Shown: in pieces, positions 33,787-46,500 of the stretch
Layout of the letters: each line of letters begins with the position of its first letter
Numbering within the stretch: the first letter of the stretch is position 1
Source: Saxidomus purpurata
Lineage: Eukaryota > Mollusca > Bivalvia > Venerida > Veneridae
Length of the DNA: 64,000 nt
Reading direction: 5' to 3'
Assembly: GCA_022818135.1 (NCBI GenBank)
Contig: JAFMSR010000014.1
Span: forward strand, 33,337,487 to 33,401,486
Position numbers and translations under genes: made by a program
Notes under the pieces: generated by a model
What the model was told of the DNA's origin: nothing
What the model saw: only the letters and a program-made list of their open reading frames with translations
Database searches by the model: none

Positions 33787-36700
33787 TTATAAAATGATAC
33801 ACCTACTGCTCCTGCTGTCTGTATTAACTGTGTCATTGAGAAGAGACATGTTCAATTTGCTCCCATCACTCTCACTATTGTTATTTGTATTCTGACTTAT
33901 GCTGACCATCTCGGCTAACTTTTTTGGTGATGCCCTTTTCACGGTCTTGATAACCCTAGGTGTCTGCAGCTTCGAATCCGACATCTTGGCCCTTTTGGTA
34001 CGTCTAGGTGATGGCGATTTAGAAGCTCGCCTCTTTTCTGTTCGCACTACTGACTTAAGAACAGATGACATTTCCACTGGAGATAGTTTTACTGGTTCGT
34101 TGGATGACACCACTTCTGCTGAACTTTTCTTTACTGATCTCTTGACTGACTTTATTGTTCTAGTACTTGGTGTGGCTTTCACCCTTTTAAGTGATGGACT
34201 CTTTACTTGATTGACATCAAAATCAATCGAGTCATTCTCCCGGCTACGCTTCACTGCATGTGTATTGCGTGTTGGCATCCGTTTTGGTGATTTTGTCTTC
34301 TGTTCTGGGGTTTCTGTTGAACTTATATGAACTGACTTTTTCAACGATCTTTTTGCAGACTTAACTGACTTTGCAGAAAATACAAACACATCATCATTTC
34401 TTTGTGATGGAATGGGTGTCTCACCTGGCGTTGAGTAAAATGACTTCCCTGAAATTTGTTCCAGAGACTTTGTTGGAGTTGAAGTAACTAACACCGATCG
34501 AGCATTGACTTTGCTAAATGGAGATGACTTTCTTCCTGTTCTTGGTTTAGGTGACTTCTTAGCAGGTTTAGTACCAGGTGTCTTCAGTTGGTAAGGACTT
34601 GTTCTAGTGGGAGATGACTTCTTTCTAGACACTGGTGTTTTGTGATGTTTCTCCTCTGACTGTTTTTGAGTATTGGTTTAACTTGCAGCTGTTCCTCTGT
34701 TAACAGATTTTGGTGTTTTCAAAGATTTCTTTGGAGAAGTGGAACTTGCAGCTTCATCTTTACTCTCAGTTGCCTTTGACTTGTTGGCAGCCTTTGGAGT
34801 TTTGGTGGTTTTCCTCGGAGAGATGGATCTTCTTGGTGTTTGAGTTTTCTTTTTGACTACACTACTAACAGATCTGTGTGGTGATTTGTGCGCCTTGTCA
34901 GTTTTCTGAGTTGAAGTTTTCTTCTCTATAGGCTTCTCTGGTGGTATTTCAGCAACCGCTTCTGGCTGTCGTACTGGTGTTGCCCAAACTTTTGAGAAAA
35001 CATTGACTGTTTCAGGTTTAGATTTTGACGAAATATACATGGATGTCCTTCGTGTTCGCGTAGCCTTTGGGGGAGAAATCAACCGAGGCCCTCCCTTCTG
35101 ATAGACAGAAGAACGTCTTGCTCTAGTCTTTACTCCAGGTGGGGACAACACCTTAGGGAGTGGCATCTTGAAGTTACTGGTGTCTGAGCGTTTAGCCTGA
35201 TACACAGATGTCCTGAAAAAAAAAGGGGCAATGTCAAAACCATAAGAATGATTTAAAATGCACAGATCCAAAATGTAGATTTAACATCAACATTTGCACA
35301 TTTATTTTTTTAAGAATTGCCTAGGAGTCCATGACTGTAATGCTTGAACTTTGGTGAGCCGTCAGAGAGTTCCTAATTGCTCACTTTGGCTCTTTTTTGC
35401 CAGGCAAGCTAAAAAACCACCTAGAAAAGAAATCAGCACCCAATAACAACAAGATTTACACAAAGTAAAATGAATAATCCAACCATGAGAAAAGTCAGCT
35501 CAGACAAGGTGCACACTGCAGTTTAAATATAACCTCTGATTACATGACTTATGCAGCATATAAAGATCTAATTGTACTATAAAAATGTTGTGCAAGACTA
35601 ACTTCACACATCCTAAAATTAATTTATCAATGGATTATCCAGATTTTTAGTTTTTATACAGATTATATAGGAAAAACAAACCCATTCCATTTGGACCTCA
35701 CTTTTAAATGAATCCTTTTCTAGAGTTATATCTAGACAATAAAAGGGCAGGGTGCCCTCAAAAAAGGACAGGAAGGAAAATTTGCTTGTTTGAGGACTTC
35801 AATAGTTTAAAATCAGAAAATCTCCTAGATTTGAAAAAGTTATATGAATACAGGTAAATGATGCAAAAGCTTTATTTGAGGAGTTTTATTTGTTAATGCT
35901 TCCTCAATTATCTAAAAAGATTCTATATCTTCTGTTCTATGGGATACATGTACAACAAAAGGGCAGGAGGGAGGTCCTAAAACTTAGCATGTGGGAGACA
36001 AATAATTGGCAGAGTGCAGCACCTTGCTAAAACACTCTAGATATAATGCTATTTTATTATTTTCATTTTAATAATTTTGGTAGGTCACAAGATGAAAATG
36101 TAGGTAAAATAAATTATGACCAGTAGTTCCAGAGAAGATTTTCTAAGCGTCTACACAGACTATATAGAAAAAAGCCCTATCCCCTTTGGGCCTCATTTTA
36201 AAGGGATTGGATTCATTTTAACAATTTTGGCAGAGAGTCATCAGGTGATCTTTTGTGCAATATTAAATCAAATTCTAATCAGTAGTTTCAGACAAGTTTT
36301 TCAAGGCTTTTCCTTTGGTTGCTTTTTGGTTGCTGCATATGGATCAGAGATCTTTTAGCGATTTTGGTAGAGGTTCATACAAGTAACATCCTTCCAAAGT
36401 TTCATTAGCAATGGCCACATAGTTTTAGAGATGTTGTTTGAAGCAATTTTTGAAAATAAACGCCAACAAACATGACAAAAACAGACCTCAAGCAGTCACA
36501 ATAGCTCATCCTAGCACTTTGCGCCAGATGAGCTAAAAAGAACATCAACAAAGTTATCACCAAAAAATATGAATCAGTATCACAGTTTTGTTGATTATAG
36601 ATAAATTCAGTGAAATATTTTTTGGACTATTCTAGACAAAAATTATGAATCCATCCTTCCTGTTAGGTATATTGTATATTTTTATCTTTCAATACCAGTT

Positions 36701-38171
36701 ATCTATTTATAACTCAATTTTGAAGGCTCAAGGGTAATAGAACTTAAAATTTCTAGTTGCACAGTATAACAATGTCAACCAAACACTGAATTGCTTGGTA
36801 CGCGAGTGTGAAAAATACTATCTATTCAAAAACATCTTTCAAAATATGAAATTGAGTACTTGTTTTGGTTAATTCCTGTTGAATACTAGTCTAAACATTA
36901 TCTGCTATTTTAGGCATTCTAAACATAACATTTCCTTCACTGTATAATGAGTCCATGGTTTGCTTAATGGCCTTTCAGATTATGTTCACTATTTAACTAT
37001 TTGCTCAGTTAGTCAAAGTATCAAAATGGACTACACCTACCTTCGAGTCACTCTTCGAACTGGAGATGGTGATTTTGGAGACTTGAATACGTCTTTGGCA
37101 GAGGTCCAAACTGGTGAGGCCGGGGAGCTCTTCCTAGATGTCACAGCTGACCTGTAATATGATTATATGAATGACTGCTTTACTAATAATGCCCTTATTG
37201 GACCTATCAAAATTACTAACTACGATATTTTGTTTTCCACTCATATACATCACAATCAAATTATTTTGTAACATAATAATATTAAGGTTAAACTTCATAA
37301 AACTATTTTAATATATAGATGTAGCATTGTCATGATTGTTAAATTTTAACATTTCCTTTATTTAATTTTTCAATAACTATTCAATTTTTCTATCAGTCTA
37401 AAATCTTATTAATAATATTTCTTCTGTTTAAGATAAGGACATTTTATAACAATTTTCTTTTCTCTTTTTTTAACTATTTTATTATCAGACTCAAATCTAA
37501 ACAAGAAACTTAATTCTAAGTTAATATTTCACATTTTGACAAGATAAAACATATTCATATAATGTGGATTGTCATTATTCAATCAAAAAGTGACAGGAGG
37601 TAAACTGATAAATTCTGATAAATGTCTAATCAACACTAACAAAGTATATTCAAATATGGACCATAAATACCAATTGTCAATTAACAATACATATTCTAGT
37701 CAAGTGTGACAAATTCACAGATGGATATTTGAGTGAACTATCATCTTTCACTGGGCAAGTGATTACTAACAAATTATTTATTTTCACAGAACATTTTTTC
37801 CAGGACAGTTTACTGCAAGGATTACAAGAGCTGACTGAGGTATGTTAGCACATTACCGTAAATTACTTTTCATCTTTATAGTTTTGAAAATGTTCATGAG
37901 TATGAATTTATCATTTAAAAGCCCGCATCTTTACCATATTTATCCATTATTTGATTCAATCAGCCATACTTAATTTCTAATGCTTTGCTAGGTATAACCA
38001 TTGACTGCAATTTGATATAGTACATATATTCTTCTTCAAGTCTTAGCCTTGCATATCATGTAAACAATAATAACATAGTTAATCCTTAAACTAAACACGA
38101 TTTTTATAAAATCAGTAAAACAAAACTTTATCTCCTTACCTTGCCTTCATATTCTTCCTTGGTGTCCTCAT
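33787..38171 (-). CDS. Basic Ser/Thr-Pro-rich nuclear-type protein with CaaX-like end; in-frame TAA in last exon
   Basis: Coding exons on the minus strand: 38,171-38,140 (from the ATG), 37,151-37,041, and 35,212 to 33,787. All junctions are GT-AG in phase 2. It starts MRTPRKNMKARSAV; the frame is open upstream of that ATG to the acceptor, so a further 5' exon is possible. Residues 40-107 hold three copies of a motif ending RR[ST]S[VM]Y, each preceded by SP: RRTSVY (47-52), RRSSVY (80-85) and RRTSMY (102-107). The rest is rich in K, S, T-P and S-P, as in proteins phosphorylated by mitotic Cdks. A TAA at 34,680-34,678 ends the frame after 225 residues, yet the same frame continues open for 296 codons of the same composition to RSSRCIIL and a stop, followed at once by AATAAA. 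A 45-nt GT-AG mini-intron (GTTAAC..AAACAG, 34,718-34,674) would remove the TAA in frame; read-through, a null allele or a sequencing error are alternatives. CIIL fits a geranylgeranylation CaaL box. I do not recognise the family. It lies head to head with the Ki-67 gene. Confidence 0.65.
35700..36545. repeat. Bivalve tandem-core element inside intron 2 of the minus-strand gene
   Basis: Recognised by TATAGGAAAAACAAACCCAT and GCCTCATTTTAAAGGGATTG units (35,670, 36,165), AGTAGTTTCAGACAAGTTTT, and the end GCCAGATGAGCTAAAAAG at 36,522. Another end-like motif, GGTGAGCCGTCAGAGAG, lies at 35,352. It is diverged and truncated. Confidence 0.55.
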
Positions 38172-39418
38172 CTTAACGACTGTATTGTTTTGCTGTATAG
38201 TTGGCTGCAAAAAAGAAGACACAACGTTCTACATTGCAAGTAAGACCAAAAAAATATCTGTGTTTTGTGCAACCCAACCCTACCTGGCAAACCCCCCTGC
38301 CCCACCCCTCCCCCCCCATCTATAGTAAAAAGAATTATATGCTCTAAACACAGAAGATTGTTTTTTTTCCAACATATAGATTTTTTTGGGATTAAACAAA
38401 AAAAAAACTTTGACCCTAATTTATCAAAAAATTGAAGTGATGTCTTTAGCAAATTCCAAGATATTTTGAATTTGGGTCAGAATCTTGCTATAACCAGCTC
38501 TGCTATAACAGAAGAGAGATATTGCCCACATACACACAATATCATGATGTGCATACAATTTAGTTGGACTATGCCCCTACCCTACAATGCCCTACCTAAG
38601 AATTTTTGGGACCGTTGCCCTAAACACAGATATATTTTTCCGGCTTAACTGTGAAATTCCGTATGTTGTTCATGTGAGAAAATTTTTCACAAATGCAGGA
38701 ACATTGCAGTTGCATACACATCTCATCATCTGCATTTTAAGAGTGGTGGGATATAAAATGAGTACAAGATGAAACAACAATATTTACATCATCCTAATTA
38801 GTTTCTGTTTTCTCGTATTCTCAGGGGGCTAAGCGTGTAAATTTGTTACTTATAAAACAGTACACATTTTAGCAACATTATTTCCATGTTATTGGATAGA
38901 AAAATTTCTCATCTTTCAGAACTTTGTTGTCATCATAAATTGCACGGTTTTCACCTTATGTAAGTTTTGCTTCAGTATGACATTGTGACAGATCAACAGG
39001 ACACCGATTGTCGGCAGTATACAAGTCACCTTATAAATACGGATACTTATAAATCTAACAGGCATTTAACTTGTAAATACGAAAAGTATGTGTCAAATAT
39101 CTGCGAGTTCAGAGTACGAAAGAATTTAAACTGGGACGATTAACTATAACACTCCGACGACTACCATTTCAATCAAAGCCATTACAAGTACAAGAACTGG
39201 TATCTTTTCTTGTTTTTGTATGAAATTTAATAATTGCATTAAAGAAAGGACAAAAGGGGGTATTTACCAAAATCAAATAAATAGCCTTGTTGTTGTTGTA
39301 TTAGCCGCCCTTTGTTTGTTTACATCCGTTGGCTTTCGTATCTTTCGGGCTTTAACTCGGCTATTTCCGTACAATACTAAATGTGTCATACGGATATGTA
39401 CGGAATAAAACGTAAAAA

Positions 39419-39475
39419 TTTGAAGTCACGTGTCAGAAGGCTGGCCAATAATCGTGTATGTTTTTCGCATTTGAA
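39419..39475. promoter_or_regulatory. Candidate bidirectional cell-cycle promoter
   Basis: Within 57 bp between the two divergent genes there are TTTGAA at 39,419 and 39,470 (CHR-type sites), CACGTG at 39,427 (E-box) and CCAAT at 39,445 (NF-Y type). CHR plus CCAAT is the known arrangement in promoters of G2/M genes in animals. A plausible non-coding first exon of the Ki-67 gene ends at 39,782 (donor TG|GTAAGA), and a plausible minus-strand leader exon ends at 39,268 (donor TTTTG|GTAAAT). Transcription starts are not visible; the role is inferred. Confidence 0.4.
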
Positions 39476-39964
39476 ATTTTGCGAAACGTATTCTTCCACA
39501 AAAAGTAGCGTGGGTTAGAATTACACTATTTTTTCTGACTTGATTATTTTAGTGATTTTTTCATATTTATTCACATAATAAATATTTATCATAATATTTT
39601 CTAAGACAAAAATCTATAAATATACGTAAGATTGAAAGCACAATATGAAATTATTTTAGGAACTTTTTTCTTTGCGCAAGGATACAGGTCGTTTACCTAC
39701 GCGCGAAGACCGAGAGAAGACGGAATCGTAATATTGTAATGAATCAAATTTATTTACTTCTTTAGGTGCCGGTAAACGTTTGGTAAGATAATTTTATACT
39801 GAATTTTTAAGCAAATGTGAATTTGCAGTTTATCTATATTTAAAAATCAAAGTAACATTCATATTGACCGCGATAGAGAACATCAACAAGCGGTCCTTTC
39901 TGTCGATATCGGGATACTGACTACTGTATTTGAAAATTAAGTTCTTAATTTGTTTTGACGTCCG

Positions 39965-40218
39965 CAAGCTATGATTTCATGATAGGAATTATTCTAGATA
40001 ACTCAAAATGGGAATCTACCTCTGATCAACGCCCTCATAAGAGGGATATTTTAGGTTTAGGAAGATGGTGCAAGTTCGAGAAAGCGTCCCAATTTGAGAG
40101 ACACCCCAGGTTCTTAAAAATGTCATTCAGGGGACTTCGGTAAAAACAAGTTGGTCAGTCCTGGAAATCGAACCCACAACTGCAAGATCTCTACCAATTG
40201 AGCTAACCAGGCTGACTG
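39965..40218 (-). repeat. tRNA-headed SINE, minus strand
   Basis: On the minus strand, from 40,216, the sequence reads GTCAGCCTGGTTAGCTCAAT..GGTAGAG, an A-box, followed by GTGGGTTCGATTTCC, a B-box. It then runs into a ~190-bp non-tRNA body. T-stem pairing is poor, so this is a SINE rather than a functional tRNA. It lies in the 5' UTR intron of the Ki-67 gene. Confidence 0.6.
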
Positions 40219-41802
40219 TCTCTAGAAAGGAACGAGGGGCACTAAAATAGGATAAGGGCACATTTACCGGAGTTGGAGGTGTTTCATATATGGCCCAAAA
40301 TGTTCACCTCTGCGCAACCCTCTCCATTTGTGTATCACAAATCGAGATATTGATCAAATGTGTAATTTTAACTTGTATTGTTTTCTTCACCATTTCATTT
40401 ACTTATATTGGCAACATCAAAGGGGGATTCAACAGAGGTGAAGAAACATTTTCATATAACACGCCCTCTTTCATAAGGTGATATTTACATAAAAGGCAAA
40501 ACGCAACACTACTTCACAAATGTGGTTGTTGAATCACAACCAGTATCATGATTGCATTTATGTGTGTAATACACAAAGCACACTTTTCTGCATTACCTGA
40601 GAATCAGCTTAATCATTTTCTGTAAACACCAATTTGTGAATAACCAGATACACTGAATTGTGCATTTGTACACAAATCGGGCGATATAATAGACCTGTTC
40701 AAAAGAGGTGGTTTCTTAAGATCATTTAATTGTGTGTTTGTCATAAATATGATAGATGGGATGAAACAAACTGAATTTTGTACCTTTTAATGGCCTGCCA
40801 TTTCATATAATTCATGCAAATTCTTCAACTTGTTGATGTCAAAATGGAAGTCTGTTGAAAAGTAAACATGTGATTTTACACATAAACCGTTTATTTTCAT
40901 ATTTCACCAATTGATGTAATTATGTTAGCATCATTTTTAAACTTAATCCTTTAAAGCTTAATCATAAGTACATTTAAGCATTGGATAATAAATTGCGTTT
41001 ATAAGTGCCCAAATGATTCTTTTGGGGATGTCTATGCGGCTGTTTGCACATCAAAGTGAGACATAGAAGGCAGACAACTAAAAATGTTAACTTTGTAAGT
41101 TCAGTTTGCTTTCCAAGTGGAAATAGTGAGACTTGTATCAGAGCTATAGATAAGCTGCGTATTTGCGTAAGTATGCAAACAAAATTGGCAAAAAGGCAAT
41201 TGAAATAGCAACCCTTGCGTACAGAAAAGCAAAGGAAAACAAGTTTACGTACCTATTAAAATCACTGTGTATCGAAAGTAAATTGAAAGGAAATATTATT
41301 TATAGACTGTTCTAGCGAGCACTGCCTTTCCACTTAATAGCGAACATGAAATCGGCAGGGATAATCCTTTTCGTCCGTTTCGTTTTTTAATCAAGTTGTA
41401 AACCAGTCTCGGCAGAGATTTAGTATTTCAGGCTTCATTTTGTAAATATGCAAGGCTTACGTTTGTCCCGATACGCAAATGATTTTCTAAAAAAAGCAAT
41501 TGCTTTCTGGAAAAAAAGCAAACGATCAAAATATAATGGGGGTAAACAAATTTTGTTACTCATTAGAAAACTAAAAAAAGCAGTTTGTGAAAAAGTAATG
41601 GGGTAAATACCCAATTACACCAAAACCTTATCTGTAGCTCTGTTGTATTCTGCAAGTTCTCTTTTTTTGAAATCTAATAGATGGTTGCAAACTAAGGTTG
41701 TTGGTAACTTAGTTCTTAGGATACTTGCTCGAGTCCTTATTAAAAGTTCTACAATTGTTAAAGATACTGAAGTAATATTTTCTTTTTTCAGGATGAAACA
41801 AT

Positions 41803-43580
41803 ATGCTGTTTGCGAATATTGTAGTAATTAAAAGAAACGGTTCAGACGGTGCATCATTTCCACTTACTTCAACTTCATGCTTATTTGGAAGGTTTGTGTT
41901 GTCTCTTCTAAAATTGTTGGACTTTGTGTTTAAATACAAACTTGGTATAGTAGTAATGTTTATCAAGTAACAGTGATATATTTCATTTACATTACCCTTT
42001 TGGTCCATTCTGTGGGCATTTTTTCATGTAATACAAGATACTGTTTATTTATAACCACATAACCGCCTAAACTAGTAGATTAAATAAAATTCATAAACCT
42101 AGCCTGTTGTTATACCCCCACAAAACGAAGTTTGGGGGGTATATAGGAGTGAGCTTGTCGGTTTGTCGGTCGGTCTGTTGCTTTTCATGGTTTCCGGATG
42201 ATAACTCATGAACGACTTGAATAATTTTTGGTACACACGTGCAACATCATAAAATACAGGTCAAGTTCAACTTTGGGGTCAGTAGGTCAAGGTCACAGTG
42301 ACTCTTAACTGTAGAACAGTTTCCATATGATAACTCATGAAAGGCTTGACTGATTTAAATAATTTTCGGTACACAGCTGTAACATCATCAAATACAGGTC
42401 AAGTTTGACTTTGGGGTCAGCAGGTCAAAGGTCGAGGTCTCATTTACACAAGTTATTGTATAATAACTCAACTCTATGTCCTTGTGGCCATTCCTTTCTT
42501 ATGGTTGCCATACTTCTGTGACAAAGCTGTATTGTGGGGGTATAATTCGTCACTCTTGTGACAGTTCTAGTTCGACTTGTACCTCTTACATAATTTTCTG
42601 ATGTAGTTTTCAAATTTAATCAGTGAATATTTTTAAATCCCCAAAATGGAAGAAAGACGAAAAAACTCAACAAGAGCCCTGCTCCTATTCCCAAAGAACA
42701 GGAACACTTGAAAACAGCCCTAATTTTAATTTATTAATTCTTGGTTGCAAAGCAAGTTCAAGGTTTAATCAACTTAGATTAATCAGTCTTGGAGATGTAC
42801 AATGGAGAATTAATGCATCATATGGAAAGGACACTTGATCCATGACCACTGGTGGGAACCATACCCATAAGGCATGGACAATCTTTACTTTATAAATGCG
42901 AACTGCTACCATTGCAGTTTGATTTGTGTCTGAACATAATTGTATAAGTGGTCATAACATATTATTCCTTTTTATTTTAGGAGTAATGAATGTGATATAA
43001 GAATTCAGTTACCACAGGTTGGTCTAGAACATTGTCGCCTTGAGGTCAACGAAAATCGAGAGGTGAGTAAAAGAACTGGAGTTTGGTTAACAGTTAGAAG
43101 TTTTAGACAAGAACACTTGCAGGTAATATAAGTTGTTAACACCGAATTTTTAATTAATATGGTTGGTATATATGTTGGTACATGTATATCCTAGTAGTTT
43201 TGCCAGACAGAGCAGTAGAAGCTAATTAAACTATGACGTCTTTGTTTTATCATATGTGCAAAATAAAATTCGTAGAAATTTAGTGTTTATCTTAAAAAAG
43301 ATCTTGAAATTTAATTTTGTAGGTTTTCCTGGTCAATATTGGAAAATCTCATTCTGTTGAAGTTAACAGAGTGCCAGTCAAGGACACGATTCAGTTAAAG
43401 CATCGTGACGTTTTTACCATAATAGACCGATCGTTCAGATTAGAAATTCCAGAAGGAACCAAGGGCCCAAAAAGCTCACCAAGCAAGTCCAAGTCACCAC
43501 AGAAGCCCAAAACACCGAAAATGTCGCCATCACCAAGAAAAAAGTCACCTTTGAAAAGTTCAAAGATACTCACCCCACTG
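41803..43580 (+). other. MKI67: FHA domain of Ki-67 (coding exons 1-3)
   Basis: Exon 1 gives VVIKRNGSDGASFPL and SCLFGR; exon 2 SNECDIRIQLP and EHCRLEV; exon 3 FLVNIGKSHSVEVN, LKHRDVFTIIDRSFRLE. The GR, the S/EH phosphothreonine-loop residues and the N of the VN turn, all typical FHA positions, are present. LFGR-x-x-ECDIRIQLP and the VFTIIDRSFR end are specific to the Ki-67 FHA subfamily, which in human binds KIF15 and NIFK. After the domain, exon 3 turns into SPSKSKSPQK-type basic sequence up to residue 143. Introns after exons 1, 2 and 3 are phases 2, 0 and 0. Confidence 0.92.
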
Positions 43581-46500
43581 GTTTGTTTTAAAATGCTTTT
43601 ACTACGAATCAATTTATTTATGTTACATGAAAGAGTTTTTAGCTCACCGTGCACAGAGTGCCAGAATGAGCTATTAGGATCTCTCATCGTACATCTATTA
43701 TTATTTTCCTTCAAACAACATCTCTGAAACCACTATGAATTACAGATAAAACTTGCTGGTAGGGATGTTCCTAGCATGAAACTCTGTCAAAATTGTTCAA
43801 ATCATTCCATTCCATGCAGGACTCTGGCTGTCATGGCAACAAAAAGAAAAAACTTAAAAATAGTTACATATGCTTAATGAGTAAGCTTTTTAAAATAGAG
43901 ATTGTCATTATCAAAGCAAGAAGGCCCAAAGATAAGGCAACTTGCATGAAGCATTGTCTAGTGGACCTTTATGAAGAGTTTTCAAAATTGTGACCCCCTG
44001 GTTAAAATTGGCCCCACCTGTGAGATCACTTGATTTTGATTAGGTTTACTGCAGATTTCATAATACCGTGCTGTTTCAGTGTTTGCTTTACACACAGGTA
44101 GTAAATGACGTCGATGTCACATTCTGTAGTTAGCTCCGCCCAAATCGATACCTTTATCTATCGTACACACTGACTACTGACAGTATAAGCTTACACGTCT
44201 TCAAGCTACAACTGTGACATTATTTGATTTTTTTATGAATCTAGTGCTTATGTATTCTTTTTGGATAAAATTGGTTTATTTTAAACCTCGAAGTTTATTT
44301 CATAAAACAACTTGTATTCAGTTTTTACAAACGAAACCGAACTGTATTGCGTGTTCTATAATCAACACGAAACAAAGATTTTATACTCAAAGTTTCTGTA
44401 ATAAAGTCCATATGATAAAATGTTGATGGAGGAAAATGTGTCCTCGGCTAACTCGGGCTAAGTATCTGAAACGTTTGCTGAGCTAAGAAGACACGGTTGT
44501 AAAGAGTCTCACTTATACGACAAACTATTTACAAACATGATTCCAAGAACTTTTCTTGCAGGATGTTTAGAATGAACTGTTTTAGGACATTTTATATTCG
44601 TGAATCACTGTTGAACCTGCAGAGAATATAGCACCCCCCCCTAATCATCTTTCCTGTATATTTTTATACGTATGGGAAAACCTTTCTAAAGCGTGATTAG
44701 AATGTATGATTATATAACTGTTGTTTTGTTGCATCATCGCCGATTGTATTTTACGAGAAAACAGAAATTCACCTTCGTAAAATTTATAAAAGAATGTTTA
44801 GATTATTGAGTGACCAAACTTTAAACTTATGGTAAATTATATACATTATACATGTGCTCTGCATGTAAATATTTGTGCACAGTATACAGGTATAGCAGAT
44901 TCAGGTAAATGTATCGCTGTACAAACTTGCGAAAAGTCAAATCGTATGTCGATAAAATAAACACGAACTGAAAACATCAAAACTTGGCTCGATTGTACAT
45001 GTAATCGTCACCAATTAAGTGAACGAAACTAAATTTCATTTGTACTGGCGATAGGTCAACTGTGGCAATGTGATGTACTGGTAGTCCTAGAAAAAAGACC
45101 TCGCATTTATTATCTTTAGTTTTCACTTTTATGATATTTTACTTTTTTTATTCATTGAGGAAAGTCATGCTAACAAAGATGTAAAAAAATAAACACCAAA
45201 AGTTAGAAAATACAAATCATGAAGAAACAAGCATTATGTCTACATAGTTGCACTACCAGTAGAGGTTAACGCTCTACATTTTTATCTCGACTATTCGAAG
45301 AATAAGGAGAGCTATCGTAGTCACCCGAGCGCGGTGTCGGCGTAACCACTTGTGTTAAAGTTTGCGTACCACCTCTAATATTTTCAAAGTCCATTGACAT
45401 ATGGCTTTGAAACTTTGCACACTTGTTCACCATCATGCCCCCAACCTGTACAAAGGAGGAGTTAACTCTATCAAGCATTTTGACAAAATTATGCCCCTTT
45501 TTCTACTTAGAGTTTACGTTAAAGTTTGCGTACCACCTCAAATATTTTCGAAGTCCATTGACATATGGCTTTGAAACTTTGCACACTTGTTCACCATCAT
45601 GCCCCAACCTGTACAAAGGAGGAGATAACTCTATCAAGCATTTTGACAAAATTATGCCCCTTTTTCTACTTCGAGTTTACGTTAAAGTTCGCGTACCACC
45701 TCAAATATTTTCAAAGTCCATTGACATATGGCTTTGAAACTTTGCACACTTGTTCACCATCATGCCCCCAACCTGTACACAGGAGGAGGTAACTCTATCA
45801 AGCATTTTGACAAAATTATGCCCCTTTTTCTACTTGAGAGTTTACGTTAAAGTTTGCGTACCACCTCAAATATTTTCAAAGTCCATTGACATCTGGCTTT
45901 GAAACTTCGCACGCTTGTTCACCATCATGCCCCCAACCTGTACACAGGAGGAGATAACTCTATCAAGCATTTTGACAAAATTATGCTCCTTTTTTGACTT
46001 AGAATTTACTTTAAAGTTTGCGTACCACCTCAAATATTTTCAAAGTCCATTGACATCTTGCTTTGAAACTTCGCACCCTTGTTCACCATCATGCCCCCAA
46101 CCTGTACACAGGAGGAGGTCACTGTATCAAGCATTTTGACAGAATTATGCCCCTTTTTCGACTTAGAATTTACGTTAAAGTTTGCGTACCACCTCAAATA
46201 TTTTCCAATTCCATTGTCATCTGGCTTTGAAACTTTGCACACTTGTTGACCATCATGCCCCCAACCTGTACACAGGAGGAGATAACTCTATCAAGACTTT
46301 TGACAGAATTATGCCCCTTTTTCGACTTGAATTTACATTAAAGTTCCAGGATGGATATTATTTTATATTGTCAATCACTGAGAATAGTCGAGCGCACTGT
46401 CTACTGACAGCTCTTGTTTGTGAAAGCTTTACGCAAAGACTCTGATGACATGTTCGTTGTTGCATTTCTTGCTTTTACAGATTTCAGTGCATCGACAGCA

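Noticed and set aside
34678..34702. 23-nt intron GTTAAA..ACAG around the in-frame TAA
   Set aside because: Too short and would shift the frame; the 45-nt alternative keeps frame and is preferred if splicing occurs at all.
45423..46445. Repeated small frames at 45.4-46.4 kb
   Set aside because: Translations of the 164-bp tandem array; they mirror the repeat and show no protein family.
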